NCBI GenBank assembly: GCA_905618905.1
Contig: CAJQTH010000006.1
Location: forward strand, 1 to 36,138
Reading direction: 5' to 3'
Length of the DNA: 36,138 nucleotides
Source: an uncultured Candidatus Pelagibacter sp.
GTDB lineage: Bacteria; Pseudomonadota; Alphaproteobacteria; Pelagibacterales; Pelagibacteraceae
In this document: piece after piece, positions 19,138 to 28,261 of the stretch
Numbering within the stretch: the stretch's first letter is position 1
How the letters are laid out: the number at the start of each line of letters is the position of its first letter
Program-made: the position numbers and the translations under genes
Notes under the pieces: generated by a model
What the model was told of the DNA's origin: nothing
What the model saw: only the letters and a program-made list of their open reading frames with translations
The model's database searches: none

Positions 19138-19195
19138 AGTATATGCAAATATAGCATACCCCTTTTTACACATCAGCATTAGATTAAAACTAAGA

Positions 19196-19223
19196 CCAGA
19201 ATATAAGTAATTACTTAATCTGG
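19196..19223 (+). promoter_or_regulatory. Inverted repeat in the amt leader touching the ribosome-binding site
   Basis: CCAGAataTAAGTAATTACTTAaTCTGG; the right arm overlaps the TGGAG upstream of the amt ATG (19232). Confidence 0.5.
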
Positions 19224-19231
19224 AGATCTTA

Positions 19232-20533
19232 ATGACAAAAAAAATTAAAATTATAGCAGCACCAATTATTAGTTTTATATTTTTATTAAGCATGTGTAAT
19301 ACTAGTAATGCTGAAACAACGATGTCAGCAGAAGGCCAGTATATCTTTAATACTTTAGCATTTTATATAGGTTCAGTTTTAGTGGCATTAATGGCGGCAG
19401 GTTTTTGTATGCTTGAATGTGGTTTGGTTACTACGAAAAGTGTATCCACCATTGCAGCAAAAAATGTAGGAAAATTTGCTATCTGTTCAATCGTATTTTT
19501 TTTATTTGGTTATAATTTAGCCTATGGAATACCAGAAGGTGGTTTTATAGGTTCCTTTGAAATCTGGAGTGCTAATTCAAGTATTGAAAAAGGTTATTCA
19601 GATAGTTCAGATTGGTTTTTTCAGGCAATGTTTGTTTGTGCAACAGTATCTATAGTTTCAGGAGCAGTTGCCGAAAGAATTAAAATATGGCCTTTCTTTA
19701 TTTTTGCAGCATTAATGGGTGGATTTATTTATCCAATTTCAATGGGCTGGCAGTGGGGTGGTGGCTGGCTAGCAACATTAGGATTTTCTGATTTTGCAGG
19801 ATCAACTCTAGTGCATGCATGTGGTGGTTCTGCAGCTTTAGCAGGTGTAATAGTTTTAGGTGCAAGAGAAGGAAGGTTTGGAAAAAAAGGAGAAACTAAA
19901 TCATTAGTACCTTTTGCTGCCTCAAGTATTCCCCTAGTTACACTTGGAACATTTTTATTATGGTTTGGATGGTTTGGATTTAATGGCTTTAGCCAACTTC
20001 AAATGGGAACATTTGATGATGTGACAGCTATAAGTAAAATTGCGATGAACACTCACCTTGCTGGTGCTGGTGGAGTTGTAACAGGTGCTATAGTTACAAG
20101 ATTGTTAGATAGTAAAACAGATGTGGTCATGATGTTGAATGGCGCATTAGCTGGTTTAGTTGCAATCACTGCTGAGCCTTTAAATCCCACACCAGGATTA
20201 GCAATAGCTATTGGTTCAATTGGATCTTTAATAATGTACTTTGGTACAAAATTTTTAGAAAGAAGAGGACTTGATGATGTTGTTGGTGCTATCCCAGTTC
20301 ATATGTTCTCAGGAATATTTGGAACATTAATAGCTCCTATTACTAATCCAGATACATCTTTTGGAACACAGTTTACAGGTGTGTTAGCAATTTGCTCTTT
20401 TAGTTTTATACTTTCATTTATTATCTTCAAAACTTTGAAAGCAACTGTTGGCTTACGTATCAGTAAAGAAGCTGAAAAACTTGGAACCGATGTTGCAGAA
20501 ATAGGTGTAAGAGCTTATGCAATTAGAGACTAA
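19232..20533 (+). CDS. amt: Ammonium transporter (Amt/MEP family)
   Basis: 'MAAGFCMLECGLVTTKSVSTIAAKNV', 'GGGWLATLGFSDFAGSTLVHACGGSAALAGVIVLGAREGRF', 'DVVGAIPVHMFSGIFGTL'. Confidence 0.95.
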   Translation: MTKKIKIIAAPIISFIFLLSMCNTSNAETTMSAEGQYIFNTLAFYIGSVLVALMAAGFCMLECGLVTTKSVSTIAAKNVGKFAICSIVFFLFGYNLAYGIPEGGFIGSFEIWSANSSIEKGYSDSSDWFFQAMFVCATVSIVSGAVAERIKIWPFFIFAALMGGFIYPISMGWQWGGGWLATLGFSDFAGSTLVHACGGSAALAGVIVLGAREGRFGKKGETKSLVPFAASSIPLVTLGTFLLWFGWFGFNGFSQLQMGTFDDVTAISKIAMNTHLAGAGGVVTGAIVTRLLDSKTDVVMMLNGALAGLVAITAEPLNPTPGLAIAIGSIGSLIMYFGTKFLERRGLDDVVGAIPVHMFSGIFGTLIAPITNPDTSFGTQFTGVLAICSFSFILSFIIFKTLKATVGLRISKEAEKLGTDVAEIGVRAYAIRD

Positions 20534-20569
20534 TAAAATAACTTAACTTTCTCTATAAGTTAATAAACA

Positions 20570-20593
20570 GGCCCCTTAATTGGGGTCTTTTAA
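20570..20593 (+). terminator. Rho-independent terminator after amt
   Basis: GGCCCC-TTAATT... GGGGTC then TTTT. Confidence 0.75.
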
Positions 20594-20634
20594 TTAGATC
20601 AAGTAGTAGTTAAAAGTTTTAGTAAAATATTTTA

Positions 20635-20959
20635 TTAACAGTTTTCTTTATTCATCTTGTCTTTGATATACTTAACTGCCTTAAAAATTTTTTTATCCAT
20701 TCCATCAGGAAGGGGTTCTGGCCAATTTAAAGTTAAACTATTCAAAATAGAACAGTAATTATTACGTGCCCACTCTACAGTTTGAAGATCTTTTGGTTTT
20801 ATTTTTCTAGCCTTTTTTTAAGGGCTCTTCTACTTGCATGACCATCAATTTTGCTTTTTTCACATTTAACTTTTTATATGATTTAGCATCAAATGAATAA
20901 GCATTCCCACTCAACAAAATACCCAGAACAACGATCCCTAAAAGTTTATTGATTTTCAT
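20635..20959 (-). pseudogene. Small secreted protein gene with a +1 frameshift in an A7 run
   Basis: MKINKLLGIVVLGILLSGNAYSFDAKSYKKLNVKKAKLMVMQVEEPLKK then, after removing one A from the run at 20813-20819, ARKIKPKDLQTVEWARNNYCSILNSLTLNWPEPLPDGMDKKIFKAVKYIKDKMNKENC*. Confidence 0.7.
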
Positions 20960-21935
20960 CCCAAAGCTTTTTGTAATTAATAAATGGTGACAGACCATAG
21001 CTTGAATTTACATTTGTTAAATGTAAAGAGAGACTTTTTAAAGGAGAGATACAAAACTCTTTTGTATAAATTTCATTTAGATGTTTTTCGAAAGGATCAT
21101 TTCTATCTAAACAAGTATTATAAAAATTATTCCAATACTTATCTAATAAAGATTTTGTAGTCATGAATGTACATAAAGTTTGATTGATTGTTCTCCAATG
21201 TCTTTTATTTCCAATTAGAATATTCGTTTTTTCATTATTCATATACAGATATGGATAATCAGCAGGACACATAAAGATATCTTCATTAACTTGAGAGGCT
21301 ATTCTTTCATATGAAGCAATCATTTCTTCCATCATAGGTTCAAAGTGTAAGTAATCATCTTCAACAAAGAAAACTAAATCTTCACCATGTTCTTTTCCAA
21401 GTTCAAAAGATTGAAGCAAACTTGCTAGATTTGAAAAGGTTTGATCATTTTTTTGTTGTTTGATCGTATCTTTATATTTTTCATGATTTAAAGGAGTAAT
21501 ACTTATATCTAAACCACTTCCATCTATAAGTTTCTTAATCTTGTTTAAATTTTCTTCTTTGGACTTGTCATCAACAATTATTATTTTAAATTTAATATTT
21601 GAGTATTTTGTTTTAGAAAAGTTAATTGATCTTATTACTGACTTTAAAGCTCTTATCGAATATTCAATTTTTGGTTCTTCAAATAATCTCTTTTTATTTT
21701 GATCCCATATTTCAACATCAGTGTTAGTTCTAAATATAACAAGTACAGTGCTTACTTTTTTGGTAATTTTTACTTCACCCAAAGGTAAAACAATTGATTT
21801 TTTATTTATGATTGAAAGATCTTCGTTTAATTCTTTCTGAAGAGTAGGTGAGCTAAAATCACTTTGATCAATTATTTCGTAACCCAAAACTTTTGAAAGT
21901 TTAATAAATAGTTTTTTTATGATGGTTTTTTTCAT
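20946..21935 (-). CDS. Glycosyltransferase (GT2-like) protein
   Basis: 'FKIIIVDDKSKEENLNKIKKLI' and 'GEDLVFFVEDDYLHFEPMMEEM' resemble nucleotide-sugar (DXD) motifs. Confidence 0.65.
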   Translation of the reverse strand: MKKTIIKKLFIKLSKVLGYEIIDQSDFSSPTLQKELNEDLSIINKKSIVLPLGEVKITKKVSTVLVIFRTNTDVEIWDQNKKRLFEEPKIEYSIRALKSVIRSINFSKTKYSNIKFKIIIVDDKSKEENLNKIKKLIDGSGLDISITPLNHEKYKDTIKQQKNDQTFSNLASLLQSFELGKEHGEDLVFFVEDDYLHFEPMMEEMIASYERIASQVNEDIFMCPADYPYLYMNNEKTNILIGNKRHWRTINQTLCTFMTTKSLLDKYWNNFYNTCLDRNDPFEKHLNEIYTKEFCISPLKSLSLHLTNVNSSYGLSPFINYKKLWDENQ

Positions 21936-21967
21936 ATAATTGTTTATGATTAAATTTTTACAATATT

Positions 21968-22351
21968 ATGGCTATTAAATCATCACAAACTCTAGTTTCT
22001 GAAGCATTAAGTGAAGTTAAGACTATCACTGCAGATGAAGCGTTAAAGCTTTCTAATGAAGAAACATGTACCTTAATTGATATCAGGGAAAAGGGTGAAT
22101 TAGATAAAACAGGTAGAATTGAAAACTCAAACCATATACCTCGAGGAATGTTGGAATTTTGGCTAGACCCTGATGGTCCTTATTTTAAAAGTGGAAAAAT
22201 TGATATGAATAAAGAGATAGTTTTATTTTGTGCTGGTGGATTAAGATCTGCACTTGCAGCAAAATCTTTAAAAGAAATGGGTTTTGAAAAAGTCTCTCAC
22301 ATTGATGGTGGGTTTGCAGCAATAAGTCAAAGTAATTTTAAAATCGTTTAA
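21968..22351 (+). CDS. Rhodanese-like domain protein
   Basis: 'CTLIDIREKGELDKTGRIENSNHIPRGMLEFW', active site 'LFCAGGLRSALAAKSL', 'HIDGGFAA'. Confidence 0.92.
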   Translation: MAIKSSQTLVSEALSEVKTITADEALKLSNEETCTLIDIREKGELDKTGRIENSNHIPRGMLEFWLDPDGPYFKSGKIDMNKEIVLFCAGGLRSALAAKSLKEMGFEKVSHIDGGFAAISQSNFKIV

Positions 22352-22352
22352 T

Positions 22353-22937
22353 CTATTTATTATATTCGTCTAAAGCGAATTCTAATCTATCCTGTCCCCA
22401 AAATATTTTATCATTAATAGTATATGTGGGGGCACCAAAAATTTCTTTATCATGGGCTTCTTGAGTATTGTTTTTTAATTTATCTTTAATCTTAGGATCT
22501 TTAATACCATGAAAGAACTCATTTGCATTAATTTCACACTTTTTAAGAAGAATTTCTAAAATTTTTTCATTAGAAGTGTCTAGATCATCTTTCCAATAAG
22601 CATCAAATATTACATCTAGATATAAATCTTTAGTTTCATCGTTTATAAAAAGGTAGCCACGCATGATATTTAATGAGTTAATAGGAAATTTAGAATTCCA
22701 CATAAAGGCAAAATTATTTTTTTCGGCAATTAAATTACAATCACTTATCATATGTTTTAGTTTAGGCTCAATAAAGGCTGGTGCAGTTATGTCTTGCAAA
22801 TTATGAAGGCCACTAACAAGAATTGGCTTATAATTAAAATTAATATTTTTTTTCTCTTTTAATATCTTTATTTTTTTATGAGCTAGGTAAGAGTAGGGGC
22901 TAATAAAATCAAAATAAAAGTCTATTGACTTAATCAT
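22353..22937 (-). CDS. DsbA-fold 2-hydroxychromene-2-carboxylate isomerase / kappa-GST-like protein
   Basis: 'IDFYFDFISPYSYLAHKKI', 'EIFGAPTYTINDKIFWGQDRLEFALDEY' are HCCA isomerase motifs. Confidence 0.9.
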   Translation of the reverse strand: MIKSIDFYFDFISPYSYLAHKKIKILKEKKNINFNYKPILVSGLHNLQDITAPAFIEPKLKHMISDCNLIAEKNNFAFMWNSKFPINSLNIMRGYLFINDETKDLYLDVIFDAYWKDDLDTSNEKILEILLKKCEINANEFFHGIKDPKIKDKLKNNTQEAHDKEIFGAPTYTINDKIFWGQDRLEFALDEYNK

Positions 22938-23403
22938 AAAGTCTTATTCTTTTTGCATAAAATATTCTTATTATCCAGTAAATAACTATTCCAATTGGAC
23001 CAATTAAATAAGTAATTATAAGTGGAATTGAAACAAGAAATTTATTCATACCAAACATTTGAGAGTCATTAACAATCCAGCCACCACAAAATAAATTCAT
23101 TGCTAAAAAATGTATCCAAAATAAAATTAAAAAGGATTGATTTTCAAATAAATTAGAAATCTCATCAAATCCCAAATAAAGCCTAAAATTTAGTAAAAAA
23201 TCATAACCACCTATGTGAGCAACGTAGAGCAAATAAGTATAAGCTATACTTAAAATAAAAATTGGAAAAATTGAAGCCACAAACACTCCACATATCTGTG
23301 ACTTTGGAAAAACTACTAAAACAAACCAAAAGGGTAAAACACCTAGGTTTAACCAGAGGTAAACCATTTCTACAGTAAAGAATGTATAAATTTGATCGAT
23401 CAT
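22930..23403 (-). CDS. ABA4-like (DUF4281) membrane protein; start trimmed from listed ORF
   Basis: 'MIDQIYTFFTVEMVYLWLNLGVLPFW...FWIHFLAMNLFCGGWIVNDSQMFGMN...YLIGPIGIVIYWIIR' resembles ABA4-like proteins; the listed N-terminal extension overlaps recX. Confidence 0.65.
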   Translation of the reverse strand: MIDQIYTFFTVEMVYLWLNLGVLPFWFVLVVFPKSQICGVFVASIFPIFILSIAYTYLLYVAHIGGYDFLLNFRLYLGFDEISNLFENQSFLILFWIHFLAMNLFCGGWIVNDSQMFGMNKFLVSIPLIITYLIGPIGIVIYWIIRIFYAKRIRLYD

Positions 23404-23431
23404 TTTATAGTGTATTATATTAGAAGATAAC

Positions 23432-23995
23432 ATGATTCCAATGAGAAATAGAAAAAAAACACTAGAGGTCACCATGGAGGAAATGCGAAATTTTTCTTTT
23501 GCTTATATTGAGAAATATGCACCTTCAAAACAGCAGCTAAGAACCTATCTATTAAAAAAATACCTTAAAGCAAATGTACCCAACATTAAAAAACAAGATA
23601 TTACGGACCTTATTGATATTGTTTTACCTGATCTTGAAAAAAGTAAATTTATTAGTGATAAATTTTATTCTGAGAGTAAGACGCGTAGTTTGATTCAAAA
23701 AGGTAGCTCCATAAATAAGATTAGATATTATCTTATGGGTAAGGGTATAGACGAAACTTATATTAAAGAGTCTCTTGAAAAAATTAAAGAGGATAACTCT
23801 GATCAAGATTTTTTCTCAGGTATAAAAATCTGTAAGAAAAAAAGAATAGGACCCGCAAGAGCAGAGGACAATAGACCTTTATTTTATAAAAAAGATATCT
23901 CTCTTCTTGCTAGAAACGGCTTTGATTTTGGAACTTCAAAAAGGATAATGGATATTGACCAATCAGAGTATTTAAAGATTATTAAATTACTTTAA
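23432..23995 (+). CDS. recX: Regulatory protein RecX (true start possibly 23474)
   Basis: 'FAYIEKYAPSKQQLRTYLLKKYLK...KFISDKFYSESKTRSLIQKGSSINKIRYYLMGKGIDETYI...' is the RecX tandem-helix pattern. Confidence 0.85.
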   Translation: MIPMRNRKKTLEVTMEEMRNFSFAYIEKYAPSKQQLRTYLLKKYLKANVPNIKKQDITDLIDIVLPDLEKSKFISDKFYSESKTRSLIQKGSSINKIRYYLMGKGIDETYIKESLEKIKEDNSDQDFFSGIKICKKKRIGPARAEDNRPLFYKKDISLLARNGFDFGTSKRIMDIDQSEYLKIIKLL

Positions 23996-24127
23996 TTTTT
24001 TGTTTTGTTTTTTTACTAAGTGATTAACAATATTTCTAATATAGTTTTTAACAAACACAAAAACTAAAAGACCAAATATTGATACAGAGACAATTATTAT
24101 TAAAACTATTCTTAATTGATCATCCAT
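23987..24127 (-). CDS. Single-TM micro-protein (46 aa) coupled to cysQ; not in the ORF track
   Basis: MDDQLRIVLIIIVSVSIFGLLVFVFVKNYIRNIVNHLVKKQNKKLK*; the start ATG overlaps the cysQ stop (TAATG). Confidence 0.5.
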   Translation of the reverse strand: MDDQLRIVLIIIVSVSIFGLLVFVFVKNYIRNIVNHLVKKQNKKLK

Positions 24128-24897
24128 TAAATTATATTTTTACTTCTTATAATTAAACTAGGATTTTTAAACTCTGGTTTACCATATAAAATTTCATCAT
24201 CATTAAAATCAGTTATTTTTCCACCTGCATGCTCAAGTATTGCATGTCCAGCCGCTATATCCCACTCGCAGGCTCTTGGTTCTGCTGCATATAAATCAAA
24301 CTCTCCTGCTGCAACAACACAAAACTTCAACGAGCTTTTCATTTTTTGATGTGACGTAATATTATATTTTTTATGAACTTCCGCAATTTCCGATTTTAAT
24401 TCATCAGAGTAGCTAACTGCTTTTAATTCTTTGTAATCTTTTTTTTTATCAATTAAGTTAATCTCCTGACCATTGATTAATTCATAACTATTCGATAATC
24501 CATATGAATAGAAAACCCTTTTTTTTGCAGGTACTGTAATAATACCTATGGCTGGTTTTTTATTTATTATTAAAGCTGCATTTAAAGTAAATTCTTCTCT
24601 ATCACTTATGTAGTCTCTTGTTCCATCAATAGGATCTATTAACCAAAAGTTTTCTAAATTTTTATCATTTTTATGAGCAGCATTTTCTTCTGACACAATT
24701 ACAATGCTTGGTGTGATTTCAGATATTTTTTTTGTTAAGATTTTATTAACTTCGATATCACCATTAGTCACCGGTGTGTTATCAGATTTAATTTCTTTTT
24801 TTAATCCAGCTTTTCGAAGATCTAGTGCAACTTGACTTGCTTCGTTGAAAGTATCTATCAATGATAGGGTTATTTTTTTAGCTTCTTGAATATTCAT
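24127..24897 (-). CDS. cysQ: 3'(2'),5'-bisphosphate nucleotidase CysQ / inositol-phosphatase family
   Basis: 'VTNGDIEVNKILTKKI', 'IVSEEN', 'FWLIDPIDGTRDYISDREEFTLNAALI', 'ACEWDIAAGHAILEHAGGKITD'. Confidence 0.9.
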   Translation of the reverse strand: MNIQEAKKITLSLIDTFNEASQVALDLRKAGLKKEIKSDNTPVTNGDIEVNKILTKKISEITPSIVIVSEENAAHKNDKNLENFWLIDPIDGTRDYISDREEFTLNAALIINKKPAIGIITVPAKKRVFYSYGLSNSYELINGQEINLIDKKKDYKELKAVSYSDELKSEIAEVHKKYNITSHQKMKSSLKFCVVAAGEFDLYAAEPRACEWDIAAGHAILEHAGGKITDFNDDEILYGKPEFKNPSLIIRSKNII

Positions 24898-25064
24898 TTA
24901 ATAAGTCTTTCTAGTTCTATTATATTTGTATTAATCACTTTTTTTCCAACATTTTCAAAATTAACTGTAGCCTTTCTATTAATTATTGACTGAACCTGCC
25001 CTATACCCCAATCTTTATTAGCTGGATTAGTGACTTTGTCACCTGGTTCGTAGTCTAAAATCAT
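24894..25064 (-). CDS. DUF3553-family small protein (56 aa); not in the ORF track
   Basis: MILDYEPGDKVTNPANKDWGIGQVQSIINRKATVNFENVGKKVINTNIIELERLIK*; the 'PGD.V.NP...WGIGQVQS...VNFE..GKK' pattern matches DUF3553. ATGA overlap with cysQ. Confidence 0.85.
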   Translation of the reverse strand: MILDYEPGDKVTNPANKDWGIGQVQSIINRKATVNFENVGKKVINTNIIELERLIK

Positions 25065-25106
25065 TTAATTTGCTTATACAAAATATATGCATAAATATCA
25101 TTAAAT

Positions 25107-26222
25107 ATGACAAAATTAAATTCTATAGGTATTGCTAAGGAACCTAAGGACACTTTAATAGTGGTTGCAATGTCTGGCGGAGTAGATTCTTCAACGGTTG
25201 CAGCGATGATGAAGAGTGAAGGCTACAACGTCATAGGGATTACTTTAAAACTTTATAACGACACTAAAGAGACATCACAATCTAAGCAATGTTGTGCTGG
25301 TCAAGACATTATGGACGCTAAACGTGTTGCAGATAAATTAAAAATTGAACATAAAATTCTTTATTATCAAGATAGGTTCAAAGAAGGGGTGATTGATAAT
25401 TTTATTGATAGCTACTTAAATGGCGAGACTCCAATACCATGTGTTCAGTGTAATCAAACTGTTAAATTTACAGATCTATTTAAAGAAGCTAAAAACTTAA
25501 AAGCAGATGCTTTAGTTACTGGCCATTATGTCAAAAGTATTACAGAGGGAGATAAAACCGAAATGTATAGAGGTATAGATTCAAATAGAGATCAAAGTTA
25601 TTTTTTGTTTAATACCACCAAAGATCAGCTTAATTTTTTAAGGTTTCCTCTTGGAAATTTGCTTAAAGATGAGACACGTGAAATTGCTAGAAAATTAGAT
25701 CTTAATGTTGCGGACAAACCTGACAGTCAAGATATTTGCTTTGTGCCAAACGGTGATTATGCATCTGTGATAGAAAAATTTAGACCAAACTCTTTCAGCA
25801 AGGGAAATATTAAAAATATGAAAGGTGAAGTGATAGGCGTTCATGACGGAGTGATTAATTATACAATAGGTCAAAGAAAAGGGATTGGTATCTCTGATGA
25901 AAAACCATTTTACGTAGTAAAAATTTTTGCAGATAAAAATGAAATTGTTGTTGGGGCTAAAGAACATTTGGTAAAAACTCAAATCAATTTAAAAGATTTA
26001 AATATTATAACTAACGACAAAAATGATTTTGAGAAGGAGTTATTTGTGAAAGTAAGATCTACAGGAAAACTTATTAAGGCTAAAATTGATATAAACAAGA
26101 CTTCAGCAAATGTTAATTTGTTAGAAGAAGAGTACGGTATTGCACCTGGACAAGCATGCGTTTTTTACTCAAAAAATAATTTGGGATACAAAATTTTAGG
26201 TGGAGGGTGGATTACAAATTAG
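25107..26222 (+). CDS. mnmA: tRNA-specific 2-thiouridylase MnmA
   Basis: '[17 protein letters not shown]', '[20 protein letters not shown]', 'ALVTGHY', '[10 protein letters not shown]', '[11 protein letters not shown]'. Confidence 0.97.
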   Translation: MTKLNSIGIAKEPKDTLIVVAMSGGVDSSTVAAMMKSEGYNVIGITLKLYNDTKETSQSKQCCAGQDIMDAKRVADKLKIEHKILYYQDRFKEGVIDNFIDSYLNGETPIPCVQCNQTVKFTDLFKEAKNLKADALVTGHYVKSITEGDKTEMYRGIDSNRDQSYFLFNTTKDQLNFLRFPLGNLLKDETREIARKLDLNVADKPDSQDICFVPNGDYASVIEKFRPNSFSKGNIKNMKGEVIGVHDGVINYTIGQRKGIGISDEKPFYVVKIFADKNEIVVGAKEHLVKTQINLKDLNIITNDKNDFEKELFVKVRSTGKLIKAKIDINKTSANVNLLEEEYGIAPGQACVFYSKNNLGYKILGGGWITN

Positions 26223-26917
26223 TTTTTCTTTCTCCACATAAAATAAGTTAATAGATAAAAAGTAACAACACCTAAAAAATAATCCCACTCTAGTGCATGC
26301 TTTAAAAATTTAAAAGTATCTCCTGGCCAACTAATTATAGGTAAAGCAATTATTGCAACAACTATTAATATTGATACTAATATTAATTTTAATCTTAAAA
26401 CTTGAAAATTAATAAATTTAATTAATTGATCTTTAAAAGAATATAGTGCTGCAACCAGATAGGCTTGTGCTGTAACTTCAAAAGTAATAAAGACCACCAT
26501 TATTACTCTTCTGAATAATTTGTATAAGTTATTATCAAATTCTATTCCCAAAAATATGGAATGTATAGTCAGAGCTATTGCCGAACCTACTCCAAAAAAA
26601 ACTATTTTTTTTACATGTCTATAACTTTTATTAAAATTTAATATTATATCTTTATTAAGATACCAATATTTAATAAGTAAAAATGATGTTAAAAACATAG
26701 CGGGTTTGAAAATTAACCAACTAGGATAGGGTCTGGCTGCTCTACTAATAGATAATCCTCCATCTAGATAGGGCCATAATGAATTATGAACAATATGTTC
26801 CTGATTAGGAAATAATTCATGAAATTGAGTAATTAATACTAGGCAGGAATTGATTGCTAGGAACGGAATAATGAATATCCAGATACTGATGGATTTAGCA
26901 TGTTGAATCTTATCCAT
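26219..26917 (-). CDS. Multi-TM membrane protein of unknown function (232 aa)
   Basis: Several hydrophobic segments; convergent with mnmA (4-nt overlap). No family recognised. Confidence 0.65.
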   Translation of the reverse strand: MDKIQHAKSISIWIFIIPFLAINSCLVLITQFHELFPNQEHIVHNSLWPYLDGGLSISRAARPYPSWLIFKPAMFLTSFLLIKYWYLNKDIILNFNKSYRHVKKIVFFGVGSAIALTIHSIFLGIEFDNNLYKLFRRVIMVVFITFEVTAQAYLVAALYSFKDQLIKFINFQVLRLKLILVSILIVVAIIALPIISWPGDTFKFLKHALEWDYFLGVVTFYLLTYFMWRKKN

Positions 26918-26925
26918 GAAGAGAA

Positions 26926-27009
26926 CTACTTTTTTTTATTTTTTCTTTTAGCTCTTCTTTTTTTAGAGCCCTGTTTTCTTCGACCTCTATGTTTCTTTGG
27001 GTAACCCAT
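26926..27009 (-). CDS. Ultra-basic 27-aa micro-protein; not in the ORF track
   Basis: MGYPKKHRGRRKQGSKKRRAKRKNKKK*, at most a few nt upstream of the 232-aa membrane protein gene; 17 of 27 residues are Lys/Arg. Confidence 0.5.
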   Translation of the reverse strand: MGYPKKHRGRRKQGSKKRRAKRKNKKK

Positions 27010-27085
27010 ATTTTCCTATTTTATAATTTTTTATTGACCTAAGCCGAGGGATATAGCATTCTCAATTGAACTTATCAATTTTTTT

Positions 27086-28261
27086 ATGTCTAATTCTTTT
27101 AAAACCTTCCTTAAACATACTGCAAAAGATTACCATAATCAGTCAGTTAATCCGCCTGTAGTAAGAGCTTCTACTATTATTTTCAAATCAATGCAGGATA
27201 TTAGGAAAATGCAGGATAAAGCCAAAAAAAATCCTACAGGTGGTCATTTTGATTACGGAAGACAAGGCACATCTACAACTCATATCCTTTCACAGATATT
27301 GAAGACAATGGAAGAATGTTACCATGTATTTTTAACACCAACTGGATTTGGCTCGGTGTTTCTTGCGATCTTTAGTGTAGTTAGACCGGGAGATGAAATT
27401 ATTGTTGCTGATCCAACCTATTCGCCAACAAGAATATTAACGCAGGATTTTTTAAAAGAGTTTAGTATTAAAACAACTTTTTATAATCCACACGATCTAA
27501 AAACTTTAGAAAAAAATATAACAAAAAAAACAAAATTAATATTTGTTGAAAACCCAGGCAGTAATTCTTTTGAATTTCAAGATTTAGGTAAAATAATATC
27601 AATTGCCAAAAAAAAGAAAGTTTATACTGCTATAGATAATACCTGGGGCACTCCTTATTTTTTTAAACCTATTCCACTGGGTTTTGATATGTCAATTGTT
27701 TCAGCGACAAAATATTACTCAGGACATTCAGATGTTATGGGAGGAAGTCTTGCTGTTAATAAAAAAGTTTTTAAAGATGTTGATAAAGCAAATAAAGTTA
27801 CAGGATTAAGATTAGGGCCAGATGATGCTTACTTAATCACAAGGGGATTAAGAACACTTGATGTTAGATTAGATAAACATCAAACAAATTCAAAAGAAGT
27901 AGCCGAGTTCTTATCTAAATACAAAAATATAAAACTTTTATATCCACATAAAAAAAATTCATTTAATTTTAGAATGTGGAAAAAGTATTATTCTGGTGCA
28001 TCGGGCTTAATGGGGCTTAAGATTAAATCAAAAAATAAAAATTCTGTAATTAAATTTGTTAACTCTTTAAAATTATTTGGTTATGGATATAGTTGGGGTG
28101 GATTTGAAAGTTTAGCTTTATACCAAGATAAGAGAGAACAAGGTAATAGACAGTATTTGAAATTAGAAAAAGATGAGCACTTAGTAAGACTTCACATTGG
28201 TTTAGAGGACCCAAAAGATCTGATTGATGATTTGAAAAAATCTCTGAAGCTCATTAAATGA
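27086..28261 (+). CDS. metC: Cystathionine beta-lyase / trans-sulfuration PLP enzyme
   Basis: 'NPPVVRASTIIF', 'TGGHFDYGRQGTSTTHIL', 'YTAIDNTWGTPYFFKPIPLGFDMSIVSATKYYSGHSDVMGGSLAVN'. Confidence 0.92.
   Translation: MSNSFKTFLKHTAKDYHNQSVNPPVVRASTIIFKSMQDIRKMQDKAKKNPTGGHFDYGRQGTSTTHILSQILKTMEECYHVFLTPTGFGSVFLAIFSVVRPGDEIIVADPTYSPTRILTQDFLKEFSIKTTFYNPHDLKTLEKNITKKTKLIFVENPGSNSFEFQDLGKIISIAKKKKVYTAIDNTWGTPYFFKPIPLGFDMSIVSATKYYSGHSDVMGGSLAVNKKVFKDVDKANKVTGLRLGPDDAYLITRGLRTLDVRLDKHQTNSKEVAEFLSKYKNIKLLYPHKKNSFNFRMWKKYYSGASGLMGLKIKSKNKNSVIKFVNSLKLFGYGYSWGGFESLALYQDKREQGNRQYLKLEKDEHLVRLHIGLEDPKDLIDDLKKSLKLIK

Noticed and set aside
23624-23806. 60-aa minus-strand ORF inside recX
   Set aside because: Antisense shadow ORF with no independent support.
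25695-25982. 95-aa minus-strand ORF inside mnmA
   Set aside because: Antisense to a strongly conserved CDS.
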